Shown here: positions 52,436 to 61,363 of the stretch, in pieces
Layout: each line of letters begins with the position of its first letter
How positions within the stretch are numbered: the stretch's first letter is position 1
DNA from: Sphingobacterium siyangense
GTDB lineage: Bacteria; Bacteroidota; Bacteroidia; Sphingobacteriales; Sphingobacteriaceae
DNA: 64,000 nt
Assembly (NCBI RefSeq): GCF_007830445.1
Contig: NZ_VLKR01000007.1
Location: forward strand, 1 to 64,000
Reading direction: 5' to 3'
The notes under the pieces: model-generated
Told to the model about the DNA's origin: nothing
Seen by the model: the letters and a program-made list of their open reading frames with translations, nothing else
Databases searched by the model: none
Program-made: the position numbers and the translations under genes

Positions 52436-53446
52436 TACCATAAAACTGTTGTCAAGTTTATGGATTGTTAACGAATAGTTGTTTTCATATTGCAGTTCCA
52501 GTCTTTTTTTTACATTTTCCAGCCCTATGCCCGAGTGTCCTGTCGAAGCTAATTGCGGATAGTCCTGATAACTATTACTGATGTTGAATTGAAGTTTTCC
52601 TTCTTCCTCAACACAGGATAGCTCTATACTTCCTTTTTGATTTGGAAGGCGGTTTACGTGTTTAAATGCGTTTTCGACAAAACAGATGAGCATCAATGGT
52701 GCAATATATAAATCCTTTGAAGATTGATTCCATGAACAGCTTACATCCAGTTCGTTACCCCACCGCATTTTTTCTATGGCTATAAAATCCTGTAAATATT
52801 GCAGTTCGCGTGTTAAAAGTACGAGCGGTTGGTTGCATTCATAGAGCTGATACCTCAGAATGTCCGAAAATTTCAGAAGCAAATAATCGGCCATTTCCAC
52901 ATTCTTTTTCATGAGGATATGAATATGGTTCAAGACATTAAACATAAAATGAGGATTGACCTGATCCTGTAAAAATTTTACCTGACTTTCAAGAAAATTC
53001 TGCTGCAATTGACCATGGATACGTTGAATATCTGCATGTTCCTGATAAAATCTAATTCCGCAGGCCGTACCATTGATCAGTAGGGAAGATGGAATTGCTT
53101 GATAGAAATGAGTGAGTATTAGCTCTGTCCGTTCATGGTTAGCTATTCCTTCTTTGGTGAGAATGAAATAGAAATTTATACTTCCAATTAAAATAGCTAA
53201 AATAACTACAAAAAGCACTGCTTTTAGTACAAGAGGTTTCATTTGTTGAGCCTTGATCGCTCGCGGTAGAACCCGGTCGCTCAGCCACTGCGATACAATA
53301 ATCGAAGAAGCCATGATTAGCGAGGTGTGCAGTAAAGCCTGGAGCGAATCGAACTCGCCTTTTATTTGAATCCATACAGCAAACCCAAGAACGAACCAAA
53401 AAGAAATGAGAAAAAGATGTTTATTTAAATAGTTTTTTTTGAACAT
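52304..53446 (-). CDS. LytS-type sensor histidine kinase
   Basis: ATG 53446 gives 380 residues. Four membrane segments at the N-terminus lead into the His_kinase region with QVNPHFMFNVLNHIHILMKKN (phospho-acceptor His) and a GHKL ATPase domain (LMLICFVENAFKHV, GHSGIGLENVKKRLELQY). The family normally ends a few residues after the last beta strand (here near SFMVLN, about 52445). The remaining about 45 residues are hydrophobic, unlike the family, and antisense to a small ORF, so the stop codon may have been lost. No LytTR response regulator is adjacent. Confidence 0.82.
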   Translation of the reverse strand: MFKKNYLNKHLFLISFWFVLGFAVWIQIKGEFDSLQALLHTSLIMASSIIVSQWLSDRVLPRAIKAQQMKPLVLKAVLFVVILAILIGSINFYFILTKEGIANHERTELILTHFYQAIPSSLLINGTACGIRFYQEHADIQRIHGQLQQNFLESQVKFLQDQVNPHFMFNVLNHIHILMKKNVEMADYLLLKFSDILRYQLYECNQPLVLLTRELQYLQDFIAIEKMRWGNELDVSCSWNQSSKDLYIAPLMLICFVENAFKHVNRLPNQKGSIELSCVEEEGKLQFNISNSYQDYPQLASTGHSGIGLENVKKRLELQYENNYSLTIHKLDNSFMVLNASPQKFSLLFFAFNIFDIFFNQPGSKMLRILWCKMDYFTTF

Positions 53447-53518
53447 ATGACGATTTAAAAAAAATACCTTTGGAGCCTGATTCCTAGGTAGCTCCAAAGG
53501 TAAAACTTATTCATTGTT

Positions 53519-54115
53519 TTAGAAGATAAAGTAACCCAATCCAATAGAAAATGCCTGTGGTTTGGATTTAAAAGATTTATTAAGGTCAGAAAAACCGCGT
53601 TCATAACGAACATCGAGTGTAAATCGCTGAATATCGACTCCCAGACCGCCGGTAACTTGTAAGTTTGATTTGTCAAAATGTTTGATTCCTTGTTGTATTG
53701 CTTTTAGAGGCGGCAAGTTGTCGTTTAGCGTATAACTGTAAATTACACCAGCTAATACCCGGAAATTGATGTCCTGATTTTGGTAGATTTTGTAGCCTGC
53801 AACGACGGGGATATCAATCGCATTCCATTTGAGTTTGCTTTCGGTTTGCCCTTGCGGTTTAAGTGCTGCTTTTCGTTTATTGAAAAGAGCTTCACCCTGG
53901 ATATAGGCTCTTCCAAGATTAACTCTTGCCATACCCCCTATGTGTAATCCTATGGCATATTTGTCATCTAAGTCTGCTAATTCGGTGTTGAGTTTGTTGA
54001 GACTACTTCCCCCTTTTATACCCAATTGAATGAAAGGTTGCTCCTGAGCAAACAGTTTTTTGCTAAACATCATGGCAAATAATACGATGCATGATAAAAT
54101 TGCTTTGTTATTCAT
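53519..54115 (-). CDS. outer membrane beta-barrel protein (PorT-like family)
   Basis: ATG 54115 gives 198 residues with a signal peptide (ILSCIVLFAMMFSKKLFAQ). A start 8 codons earlier is possible. The barrel shows LGIKGGSSLNKLN, AIGLHIGGMARVNLG, GEALFNKRKAAL and a C-terminal SIGLGYFIF ending in Phe. It is followed 73 bp later by the sensor kinase gene on the same strand. It is probably a structural or porin-like membrane protein of unknown cargo. Confidence 0.75.
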   Translation of the reverse strand: MNNKAILSCIVLFAMMFSKKLFAQEQPFIQLGIKGGSSLNKLNTELADLDDKYAIGLHIGGMARVNLGRAYIQGEALFNKRKAALKPQGQTESKLKWNAIDIPVVAGYKIYQNQDINFRVLAGVIYSYTLNDNLPPLKAIQQGIKHFDKSNLQVTGGLGVDIQRFTLDVRYERGFSDLNKSFKSKPQAFSIGLGYFIF

Positions 54116-54366
54116 TTTATATTGTTTTGATTTGTTCAAAAGAACGAAAGATCAATTCCTTGGCAAAAAGAGTTTGACGAACGGCATTTTTGTAGTGACG
54201 AAAGTTAATATAGCGATGATTAGTCTGTCAAGATGTCTATTTATTTGTCAAGATTTCTGGCCTAAGCGTATTTTTTTTTGGGATTGATGGGGAAAGGTCT
54301 ATTGTTTTTTTTAACTTACAAGATAGATTTTGTTTGGTAAATTGTGTTGTATAAATAATCGATTTC

Positions 54367-55302
54367 ATGAAAAATCCATTGAAGCTAACGTTTTCCTTTT
54401 CTTATCTGGTATGGCCCTTTTGTCTGCTTATACTAACATCCTGTTCTAAAGAGGGACTTAATTCACAAGGAGGTCTAATAGATCCCGGTTTTAAAGCTGT
54501 CAACTTACAAACCGGAATCAAGGAAAATGTAATTCCGATCAAAGCGGATTTATGGTATGTATCCTATGTCAAAGATGCCCTTACAGGAGAAATATTGAAA
54601 GATTCCACTGGAAAAAAGCTCAAGTTGGAGCGTACGGGCTCGATTGGGGTTGACGGCGGGTGGCTACAGTTGGAAAAAACAATTAATAACGAGCTTAAAT
54701 TGACCTTATTGGAAAATTTTAGTGATCAGCCTAGGAATTTTGCTATTGGCATATTATCAGCGGATAAAATGGATGAAGTGAATTTTATTCAAACTAGGGC
54801 TGACGGATATGAGTTGGTCAAAAAAGAAATCAAAGAAGTGAAAGAAAGCCGGAAAATCTATGTCAGTACCGAAGGGTGTACTGCGATGAATCTGGTAAAT
54901 AGCTCAAATAGAGAGCGAAAAGTCGATATCACTGCCATTTTTAAGGACGTAAAGTATAGTTCCGAATTCATAAGTGACAGCTACGGCGCTTTTGACTGGC
55001 TCAATAAAACAGACTCTACGATCTTCATGGATGAATTAATGGTAAATGGTGGAGTTCGCTGGCAAGGTAAAGTTCCTTACAGCAAAGGCAAAACTTTTGA
55101 AAATTATATTAAATCTGGAGATAAACAAGAACTGCTGCTCAAGCCCAATGCCCAGATAACCGCGAGAGGTGAATTCAAATACCTCGAAAGAACTTGCAAT
55201 TATATCTTCACGATCAAGAATAAAACATCCGGACACGAATTCCAAGTGAAGGGTACCTGGAAGCAAAAGGTTCCGCTGACCCCACGGACTATTTTGCAAT
55301 AA
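54367..55302 (+). CDS. hypothetical lipoprotein with BACON-like N-terminus
   Basis: The 311-residue protein has lipobox Cys26 (LLILTSCSKEG). Its first 120 residues (SIGVDGGWLQLEKTINNELKLTLLENFSDQPRNFAIGILSADKMDEVNFIQT) resemble a BACON-type Ig-like domain. The rest is unknown, with VWLQ-free beta strands and a Cys pair (TEGC, ERTC). A strong terminator follows at 55368. BACON domains are often found in glycan-associated lipoproteins. Confidence 0.6.
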   Translation: MKNPLKLTFSFSYLVWPFCLLILTSCSKEGLNSQGGLIDPGFKAVNLQTGIKENVIPIKADLWYVSYVKDALTGEILKDSTGKKLKLERTGSIGVDGGWLQLEKTINNELKLTLLENFSDQPRNFAIGILSADKMDEVNFIQTRADGYELVKKEIKEVKESRKIYVSTEGCTAMNLVNSSNRERKVDITAIFKDVKYSSEFISDSYGAFDWLNKTDSTIFMDELMVNGGVRWQGKVPYSKGKTFENYIKSGDKQELLLKPNAQITARGEFKYLERTCNYIFTIKNKTSGHEFQVKGTWKQKVPLTPRTILQ

Positions 55303-55367
55303 GATTATTTATGAGGTTTTAAGCATAACAACAATATAATGACCTTTTTGTAATTCTCGGTAAATAT

Positions 55368-55397
55368 AAAAGCCACATCATCTGATGTGGCTTTTTT
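55368..55397. terminator. strong intrinsic terminator
   Basis: AAAAGCCACATCA and TGATGTGGCTTTT pair perfectly (13 bp) around TC, and the stem ends in a T run. It lies between two convergent lipoprotein genes. Confidence 0.85.
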
Positions 55398-55425
55398 GTG
55401 TTCTGCTTAATGGCTATACAATGTC

Positions 55426-57192
55426 TTATTTGACTTGTGTAATTGTTCCGTTAGTAACGCTTCCCCAATTTGTAAGACTTCCATAAACAATTAATTTGGA
55501 CTTACTGTTGGCAAATTCTACCTTTCCGCTACCATTAATAGTCAAGTTACCGTATACGACAACTTCACCGTCAATAACCATCTTACCATTGATAAATGAA
55601 GTGGATTTTGATACGACAGTTCCCTGAGAAAGTGAACCTGTTACACTCAAGATACCGCTTCCGTTTACGGTAAAAGTTCCACCAATAACACCTGAGCCCA
55701 CCAAATTCATTGTTGAATTGACGTTAATGTTTTGCTTCAAAGCGATTGAACCATACATATTGAATACACCGCTGTTGATGTTAACAGAATTTCCATTGAT
55801 ATTAAGTGTGCCACACCAGTTAAAATTCCGGTTGATATTGACATTTGAGGCAAATGTTTTTGTATCTGAGTAGCTCGCTTCATTATTGACATTCAGGTCT
55901 CCTTGTGTACTGCCTGTGAAAGCTGGATAAGTACCATTACAGCTTGGAGTTGTTGGTTTCAGATCGATGAGTTTAAGAATTTTTAAGCCACCTTTTCCCG
56001 TTGCTACAAAAACATAGTTATCTCTACTGATCACAAAATTACTTGAACTGTTGTCAATCGCATTGAAACTTGCACTACCGATATAGTTAAAGTTGTTTTG
56101 TGTATCAAATTGATAGGCTGCGATACCAGCACCACCGTTGGCAACAAATACACGTTTGTCGTTTGTAGATACAGCATTGGTCACAATATCTTCCGGATCC
56201 ATGTTGCTGTCATCAGGACTTACTGGAATACTAATGCGTTTATCTAGAGCTCCTGTATTTATATTATAAATACCCAAGCCCTGAGCGCCTTCAGAAGCTA
56301 AAAGATAACTGCTGTAAAAATCGATAGTACGCTTTGCTGAACTTGGATTTTGACTCACATTGATTGTTTTAACCGGATCAAGATTATTGGATACAACTTT
56401 TATCCCCTGTGTTCCTGAAAGCACATACACTTGATTCTGGTATGTTCTTACAGATAGGAGATCCGCAATAGTTACCGATTTTTCGATAGCACCCGAAGAT
56501 TTATTGATTTTAGAAATAGCACCCGCATTACCTGAAACAGCATACTGGCTTTCGTTGTTAAAAGTAACATCTGTTGCCACATAGCTTGGCAGACCTGTAT
56601 AACGATAAGCATCGGTAGGTAATCCATTCTGAAGTGGTAAAACAATAAGAACTGCAGGTGAGGTCATTTTTGCCAATACACCTTCATCTGCTGCTCCAGC
56701 TAAGAGTAGGCTATTGCCATCAACTGCCAATGAGCTAATGTCGATATTCGGCAATTTAGCATTTACGATAAGACGTGGGTTATTAATATCTGAAATGTCG
56801 ATGACATCGACACCACCAAGATAGCGATCGCCTTCGGTATTGTAACTTACATAAGCGTAGTTGCCCGAAACAGCAACATGGGTTGCCCGAAGCTTATTGC
56901 CTTCATAATCCGGAGGAGCGACTTGTGCGACCAAAGCTAATGAGAAGTCTGGGTTTTGAGTGGCAGTTACTGTCGAACCATTGGCTGCGCGCTTACCGGA
57001 TGCTAAAAGATTAGATAACGGCAATAAACCAGCATTTTGATGATCTAAACGTGCATTCAATTGACTTGCATTATTGTCGATAACAACAGATTGATTATTT
57101 TTAGGGTCATCAATGGTATCATTGTTTTTGTTACAGCTAATAATAGTAGTCAAACTCAATGCTAAAAGTGGCAGGTAAAATTTCTGTTTCAT
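55426..57192 (-). CDS. lipoprotein with LVIVD-like repeats and beta-helix-like C-terminus
   Basis: The 588-residue protein has lipobox Cys20 (TTIISCNKNN). Residues about 85-440 contain repeated blades with AYVSYNTEGDRYLGGVDVIDISDINNPRLIV, VYVLSGTQGIKVV and YVFVATGKGGLKILKL, a beta-propeller of the LVIVD type. The last about 150 residues are an imperfect repeat of short VN-I-N-G strands (NINSGVFNMYGSIAL, VIGGTFTVNGSGILSV, EVVVYGNLTINGSGKVEF), a parallel beta-helix. The combination suggests a long surface adhesin or scaffold; no partner is adjacent. Confidence 0.65.
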   Translation of the reverse strand: MKQKFYLPLLALSLTTIISCNKNNDTIDDPKNNQSVVIDNNASQLNARLDHQNAGLLPLSNLLASGKRAANGSTVTATQNPDFSLALVAQVAPPDYEGNKLRATHVAVSGNYAYVSYNTEGDRYLGGVDVIDISDINNPRLIVNAKLPNIDISSLAVDGNSLLLAGAADEGVLAKMTSPAVLIVLPLQNGLPTDAYRYTGLPSYVATDVTFNNESQYAVSGNAGAISKINKSSGAIEKSVTIADLLSVRTYQNQVYVLSGTQGIKVVSNNLDPVKTINVSQNPSSAKRTIDFYSSYLLASEGAQGLGIYNINTGALDKRISIPVSPDDSNMDPEDIVTNAVSTNDKRVFVANGGAGIAAYQFDTQNNFNYIGSASFNAIDNSSSNFVISRDNYVFVATGKGGLKILKLIDLKPTTPSCNGTYPAFTGSTQGDLNVNNEASYSDTKTFASNVNINRNFNWCGTLNINGNSVNINSGVFNMYGSIALKQNINVNSTMNLVGSGVIGGTFTVNGSGILSVTGSLSQGTVVSKSTSFINGKMVIDGEVVVYGNLTINGSGKVEFANSKSKLIVYGSLTNWGSVTNGTITQVK

Positions 57193-57493
57193 AATATTAT
57201 ATATCTATCACAAAAGTAAACCAAAAATCTTGTAGTTAAGTTTTGTTGCGGTTAATTTTTATAAAGCTGTAGTTGTTTTACTACTACATTTTATGTTGTA
57301 TAAACTTCGGCTGAACACAAATTTTCCCATTGCATGTTCAACTAAGTTTAGCATCTGTAACGCTCGCAACAGCTCCCTTTCAGCTGTGTAATGGGGTGCT
57401 TAAGAAATGTGGTTTTCTCTTCGACTAGATTATGAAATGAAATTGATAATTTTGAAAATAGTTAAACCATTCAAAAGCCTGTAAATTATTTGT

Positions 57494-58048
57494 ATGCAAA
57501 GAATAATATATTTTACCGTTGGATGCCTACTTTTCAGTGCTATTTATCTGCAAGGTTGCATGAATAGTGGAAGTACCATAGAACGGCGGAGAAAAGAATC
57601 CTCGGTCCCGATACCATCTAATTTTGATTCACTGGAGTATTATTTTGTGGATATTGATTTATTTAAAATAGGTGAATTGGAGGACAAAAAGAATAAATCT
57701 GAGAAAGAGCGTCTTTTGTTATCAGTACTGGAAGATGATAAGTTGGATCTTTCCCTTTTATCTCATTTGAAGAATATAGGCTATGTTAGAGGCTCACTGG
57801 ATCAATCTCTCTATCGTGCTGTCGACTCACTATTTTTCTTAAAAACAAGAACAGATCATGTCGACACCTCTTGTATTTATGAATTTCGAGATATCCTTGT
57901 GTTCTATAAAAATAAGCAATGCATTGGGATCGCTAAGATCTGTTTTGATTGTAAAGCTATGGTTTCATGGAGCGAAAAACCAAATTTCGCAGGTTTCGGT
58001 GATTGGGAAGATTACGATAAATTGCATCTTTTACTCAGGGGGAAATAA
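57494..58048 (+). CDS. hypothetical lipoprotein
   Basis: The 184-residue protein has lipobox Cys22 (AIYLQGCMNSG). The mature part is mixed alpha/beta with no recognised family (LSLLSHLKNIGYVRGSLDQSLYRAVDSLFFLK, FRDILVFYKNKQCIGIAKICFDCKAMVSW). It stands alone; the flanking gaps 57193-57493 and 58049-58409 show only AT-rich DNA without other features. Confidence 0.65.
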   Translation: MQRIIYFTVGCLLFSAIYLQGCMNSGSTIERRRKESSVPIPSNFDSLEYYFVDIDLFKIGELEDKKNKSEKERLLLSVLEDDKLDLSLLSHLKNIGYVRGSLDQSLYRAVDSLFFLKTRTDHVDTSCIYEFRDILVFYKNKQCIGIAKICFDCKAMVSWSEKPNFAGFGDWEDYDKLHLLLRGK

Positions 58049-58409
58049 AATTTCACCTTTCGAATTCCTTTATTTTCAGATTGTTCTAAGGTGTTTGGCC
58101 AAAATACCTAGTACAAATATCGCTGAGTCAGCGGGCTGTTATCAATAGCGACAGTTGGAAAGTGTCAGTTGGGGGCTATCTTGTGAAATGTAGCTTTTTG
58201 TGTTGAATTAATTTTTAAGATAACGTTTTTTGTATATTTTTAACAGCTCATAAAAAAACTGAATGTTAAATTCTGCGTTCTTATGTTCAGCTTGAACGAT
58301 ATGATGGAATTAGCAGTAAGAGGACGTTCAATTGATTTAAGAACAGCGTTACCTAAGCATTAGCTTTATGCAAGCTTAGCCGATATCTTGTATACTAAAA
58401 CTATTTAAA

Positions 58410-59300
58410 ATGAAACAATGCATAAAAATCGCACTGATCGGACTATTCTTGACATTATCTATAAGCTCTTGTAGCGAAAGACTAAGTGGAAAGGACGAGT
58501 CGTCCTTTGACAGTTCCCGTAAAAAGGTAGAAGCAAAGCTGAATGACAAAGAAAAAGCGAACTTGGAAAAGGCCTTGCGAGTGGCACTATCCGAAGCGAT
58601 GTGGCTCAAAATGAACGAACCTCAAAAATATAATGAGGAATCAATAAATCGTATTTCGTTGGGTATGATCGATGGAAAATCTTACGGTGCAGTATTGGAC
58701 CTGGCCGATGACATCCTTCAAAAACAACAGGAAAGGAAAATAGCTCATCTTCAAAATGAGATCGATAGTCTACAAAAACATAAAACTGAATTTGAACAGG
58801 TAAAGAAAGAGCTGGCTGTTTTTCAGTTGGAACCGATTGAACTGGGACTCGAAGATTTCTTTGGCGAACCTGTTCCCAGAATTATAGTGACTATGAAGTA
58901 TATGGGTAAAAAGCCGCTAAAAGGAAGTCAGGGCTTTTCGTATGTGCTGAAAAAACGTTCTTCACAAACTATTATCAGTAATGAGCAGGCTGTTTTTGGC
59001 GAATCTGACAGTGTGCTCCAGCCAGGTGAGTTTCGTGTCAATACGATAGTCTTCAATCAGCAAAAAAAAGATTATCCTAAACTCTGGAGCTTTCCTCGCT
59101 ATCCCGTCAAAGGAATCAATCTGACAGATTACGATCTGGAATTAGTTGTGACGACGCAATCGATCAAATCGAATGACCGGGAGACAGTTCTTCCTGAAGG
59201 TAGTATAGCATTGATTGATGAAAACTTAAAAAAATTAGAAAAGGAAATTACTGAAGTAAAGAAAGAGAAAATTAGCCTTGACGATTTGGAATTGACGTAA
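58410..59300 (+). CDS. lipoprotein with DUF6694-like domain and coiled coil
   Basis: The 296-residue protein has lipobox Cys21 (LSISSCSERLSGKD). The following SSFDSSRKKVEAKLNDKEKANLEKALRVALSEAMW and KSYGAVLDLADDIL resemble DUF6694-type lipoproteins. A coiled coil (about 105-135, KIAHLQNEIDSLQKHKTEFEQVKKEL) precedes a beta-rich domain and a helical tail (about 265-290). Function unknown. Confidence 0.65.
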   Translation: MKQCIKIALIGLFLTLSISSCSERLSGKDESSFDSSRKKVEAKLNDKEKANLEKALRVALSEAMWLKMNEPQKYNEESINRISLGMIDGKSYGAVLDLADDILQKQQERKIAHLQNEIDSLQKHKTEFEQVKKELAVFQLEPIELGLEDFFGEPVPRIIVTMKYMGKKPLKGSQGFSYVLKKRSSQTIISNEQAVFGESDSVLQPGEFRVNTIVFNQQKKDYPKLWSFPRYPVKGINLTDYDLELVVTTQSIKSNDRETVLPEGSIALIDENLKKLEKEITEVKKEKISLDDLELT

Positions 59301-59452
59301 TTTGAGTAGAGTACGTAAAATCTTTTTTTCAAATCGCTGCCCAATTTCCCGTTTAATACATTTGTCGATCCTATTTTCGTAAAAATGTCCCTGAATTAAA
59401 AAAGGGACATGAATTACAGTTTTATTTTTGAGGAAAGTACCATTTTAAAAGC

Positions 59453-60259
59453 ATGAAATTAGACTTTTATAAGCCGATTAACGAAACATTAAGAAAATAC
59501 ATTAAAGGATATTATTTCATTACTAAAAATCAAGATAGTGGGCCTATTAAGTATTGGACTTTTCCAAATAACTACTGTATTTTAACAGTGAATCAGCAGT
59601 TTGAGGTGGAAGATAAAGGGGACCTCGTCACGATAAGTTCTTCTGAAACAAATAATATTATGACTTGCGTTGTCTCTAGGTATACCAAACCGATGCAGAT
59701 TTTCTATAAGGAACTTGTTGATGAATTGACTATTTATTTTCATCCCTTAGGCATCAATCATTTCATTGAAGATCCTGCAAAGCTCTTTATAAGGAAAACA
59801 CAGATTGATATAAATTTTTTGGATGGATTTAATGATAAAATGAGGACACTCTTTTCTTTGGATAGAACGTCTCAAATTATTGAACTAGAGTCTTACTTAT
59901 TGTCTAAACTCAAAGCGGATAAAGATCTTACGATCTTTAGACAAATGCTGACAGATCTCGAAAACGAACTTACGGTCGATCAATTAGCTAAGAAGTATCA
60001 TTTCTCCCGACAGTATATTAACAGATTATTTTTGCGGAATTTAGGTAAATCCCCCTCTGAATACAAAAAAATACATCGTTTTAGACAGGCCTTGAAAATG
60101 CAACATAAATCCAAGCGATTTTCACTTTTGTTAAATACAGGGTTTTACGATCAATCGCATTATATTAAGGACTTCAAGGCATTTACAGCTTTAAACCCGA
60201 ATAGCTTTTTTAAAGATGTTGATGTGAATAAAGAAAATGTTTGGCTAATTGTAGAGTAG
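59453..60259 (+). CDS. AraC-family transcriptional regulator
   Basis: The 268-residue protein has a DUF6597-type N-terminal region (YYFITKNQDSGPIKYWTFPNNYCILTV, LTIYFHPLGINHFI) and a C-terminal AraC domain (LTVDQLAKKYHFSRQYINRLFLRNLGKSPSEYKKIHRF, GFYDQSHYIKDFKAFTALNPNSF). It is upstream of, and co-directional with, the DoxX-like gene 100 bp further on. Confidence 0.88.
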   Translation: MKLDFYKPINETLRKYIKGYYFITKNQDSGPIKYWTFPNNYCILTVNQQFEVEDKGDLVTISSSETNNIMTCVVSRYTKPMQIFYKELVDELTIYFHPLGINHFIEDPAKLFIRKTQIDINFLDGFNDKMRTLFSLDRTSQIIELESYLLSKLKADKDLTIFRQMLTDLENELTVDQLAKKYHFSRQYINRLFLRNLGKSPSEYKKIHRFRQALKMQHKSKRFSLLLNTGFYDQSHYIKDFKAFTALNPNSFFKDVDVNKENVWLIVE

Positions 60260-60359
60260 TTTCCATTTTTACAATTTTACTCTTTTCTAAAACCATAAAT
60301 TTGATGATCAGATGTGCATCATCTGTTTTCACTTTAATTTAACCTCGTATTCCCACAAC

Positions 60360-61196
60360 ATGAACTGGAAGACACTACATCTTTATCTGTATACATTTTG
60401 CCGGTATTTTATGGCAACTGTAATCATTTCGTACGCTGCCGCTAAGCTCCTGGAAACACAATTTACCTCACAACCCAGCGTGTTTGATAAACCGCTTTCA
60501 GCGCTTTCAGGATTCGAATTGACATGGTATTATTTTGGCTATTCCAAATGGTACGGCAATGCAATTGCTGTTGCGCAGCTTATCAGCGCGCTATTGCTCT
60601 TTTTTCGCAAAACTGCCAGAATCGGTGTGATCCTTTTTCTGACCTTTATCGTCAATATTTTATTGATGGATTTTGCCTTTGACATTCAGGGTGCAAAAGG
60701 TATGGCAACCGTTCTTACCTTAATGGCTGTTTTCGTGCTTTTATCAGATTATAAAGCTTTTTATGCCTTTTTTATTGACAGCGCCCCTTTATTTACCGAT
60801 GCAGATAGACCTAATTGGTTCAATAAAGTCAGTAAAATTAAATTCATCTATATTCCATTGGCAGCGATTGGAATTGTTACATTATTGGCGGTATTGAAAA
60901 ACAAGTACCTCGCGAAAGATGAATTGTATGGAGCCTGGGAACATGCGATTACGAAGGAAAGATTATATTTTGAGGCAGCCCAGCATTTTCAGTCAAAATT
61001 ACCCTGTTCGGTAAAAAATGCAACTGACGGATCTTATCGTGTTTCAGCGGACTCATTGTTGTTTTACCCTCCAAAGGGGAATGATGACTTGGGGAAAGAC
61101 AGCTTAATTTATTACTCCGGAAAATTTTCCATCAGCGGTAATGAGTTGAAAATTATACAGCACAATAAAACGGAACTATTTAAGAGGATCCGATAG
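60360..61196 (+). CDS. DoxX-like membrane protein with C-terminal lipocalin-like domain
   Basis: ATG 60360 gives 278 residues; a start at 60312 would add a region not matching the family. The first about 190 residues contain four to five membrane helices (FCRYFMATVIISYAAAKLLE, TVLTLMAVFVLLSDYK, FIYIPLAAIGIVTLLAVL) as in DoxX-type proteins. The last about 80 residues are soluble (LYGAWEHAIT, LIYYSGKFSISGNELKIIQHNKTELF) and resemble a lipocalin-like beta-barrel. It may sit in the operon of the AraC gene upstream. Confidence 0.65.
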   Translation: MNWKTLHLYLYTFCRYFMATVIISYAAAKLLETQFTSQPSVFDKPLSALSGFELTWYYFGYSKWYGNAIAVAQLISALLLFFRKTARIGVILFLTFIVNILLMDFAFDIQGAKGMATVLTLMAVFVLLSDYKAFYAFFIDSAPLFTDADRPNWFNKVSKIKFIYIPLAAIGIVTLLAVLKNKYLAKDELYGAWEHAITKERLYFEAAQHFQSKLPCSVKNATDGSYRVSADSLLFYPPKGNDDLGKDSLIYYSGKFSISGNELKIIQHNKTELFKRIR

Positions 61197-61258
61197 TATC
61201 GTTTGACTTATATTGTATTGGTATGACCTGACAACCATGCGAATTGGAGATGAGAAGA

Positions 61259-61300
61259 AATAAGTAGGGCCCTGATATTAATATCAGGGCCCTACTTATT
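61259..61300. terminator. 42-nt perfect palindrome, bidirectional terminator
   Basis: All 42 bases (61259-61300) form one perfect inverted repeat centred at TTAA. Its GC-rich core GGGCCC and flanks AATAAGTA/TACTTATT give a 21-bp stem. It lies between the convergent DoxX-like and SusD-like genes and can terminate both. Confidence 0.75.
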
Positions 61301-61363
61301 AGCACTTCTTTGAATGATTGTGAACAGCTTTGTCTGTCTATAATCTCGGCTAAAAAAGTGCAG

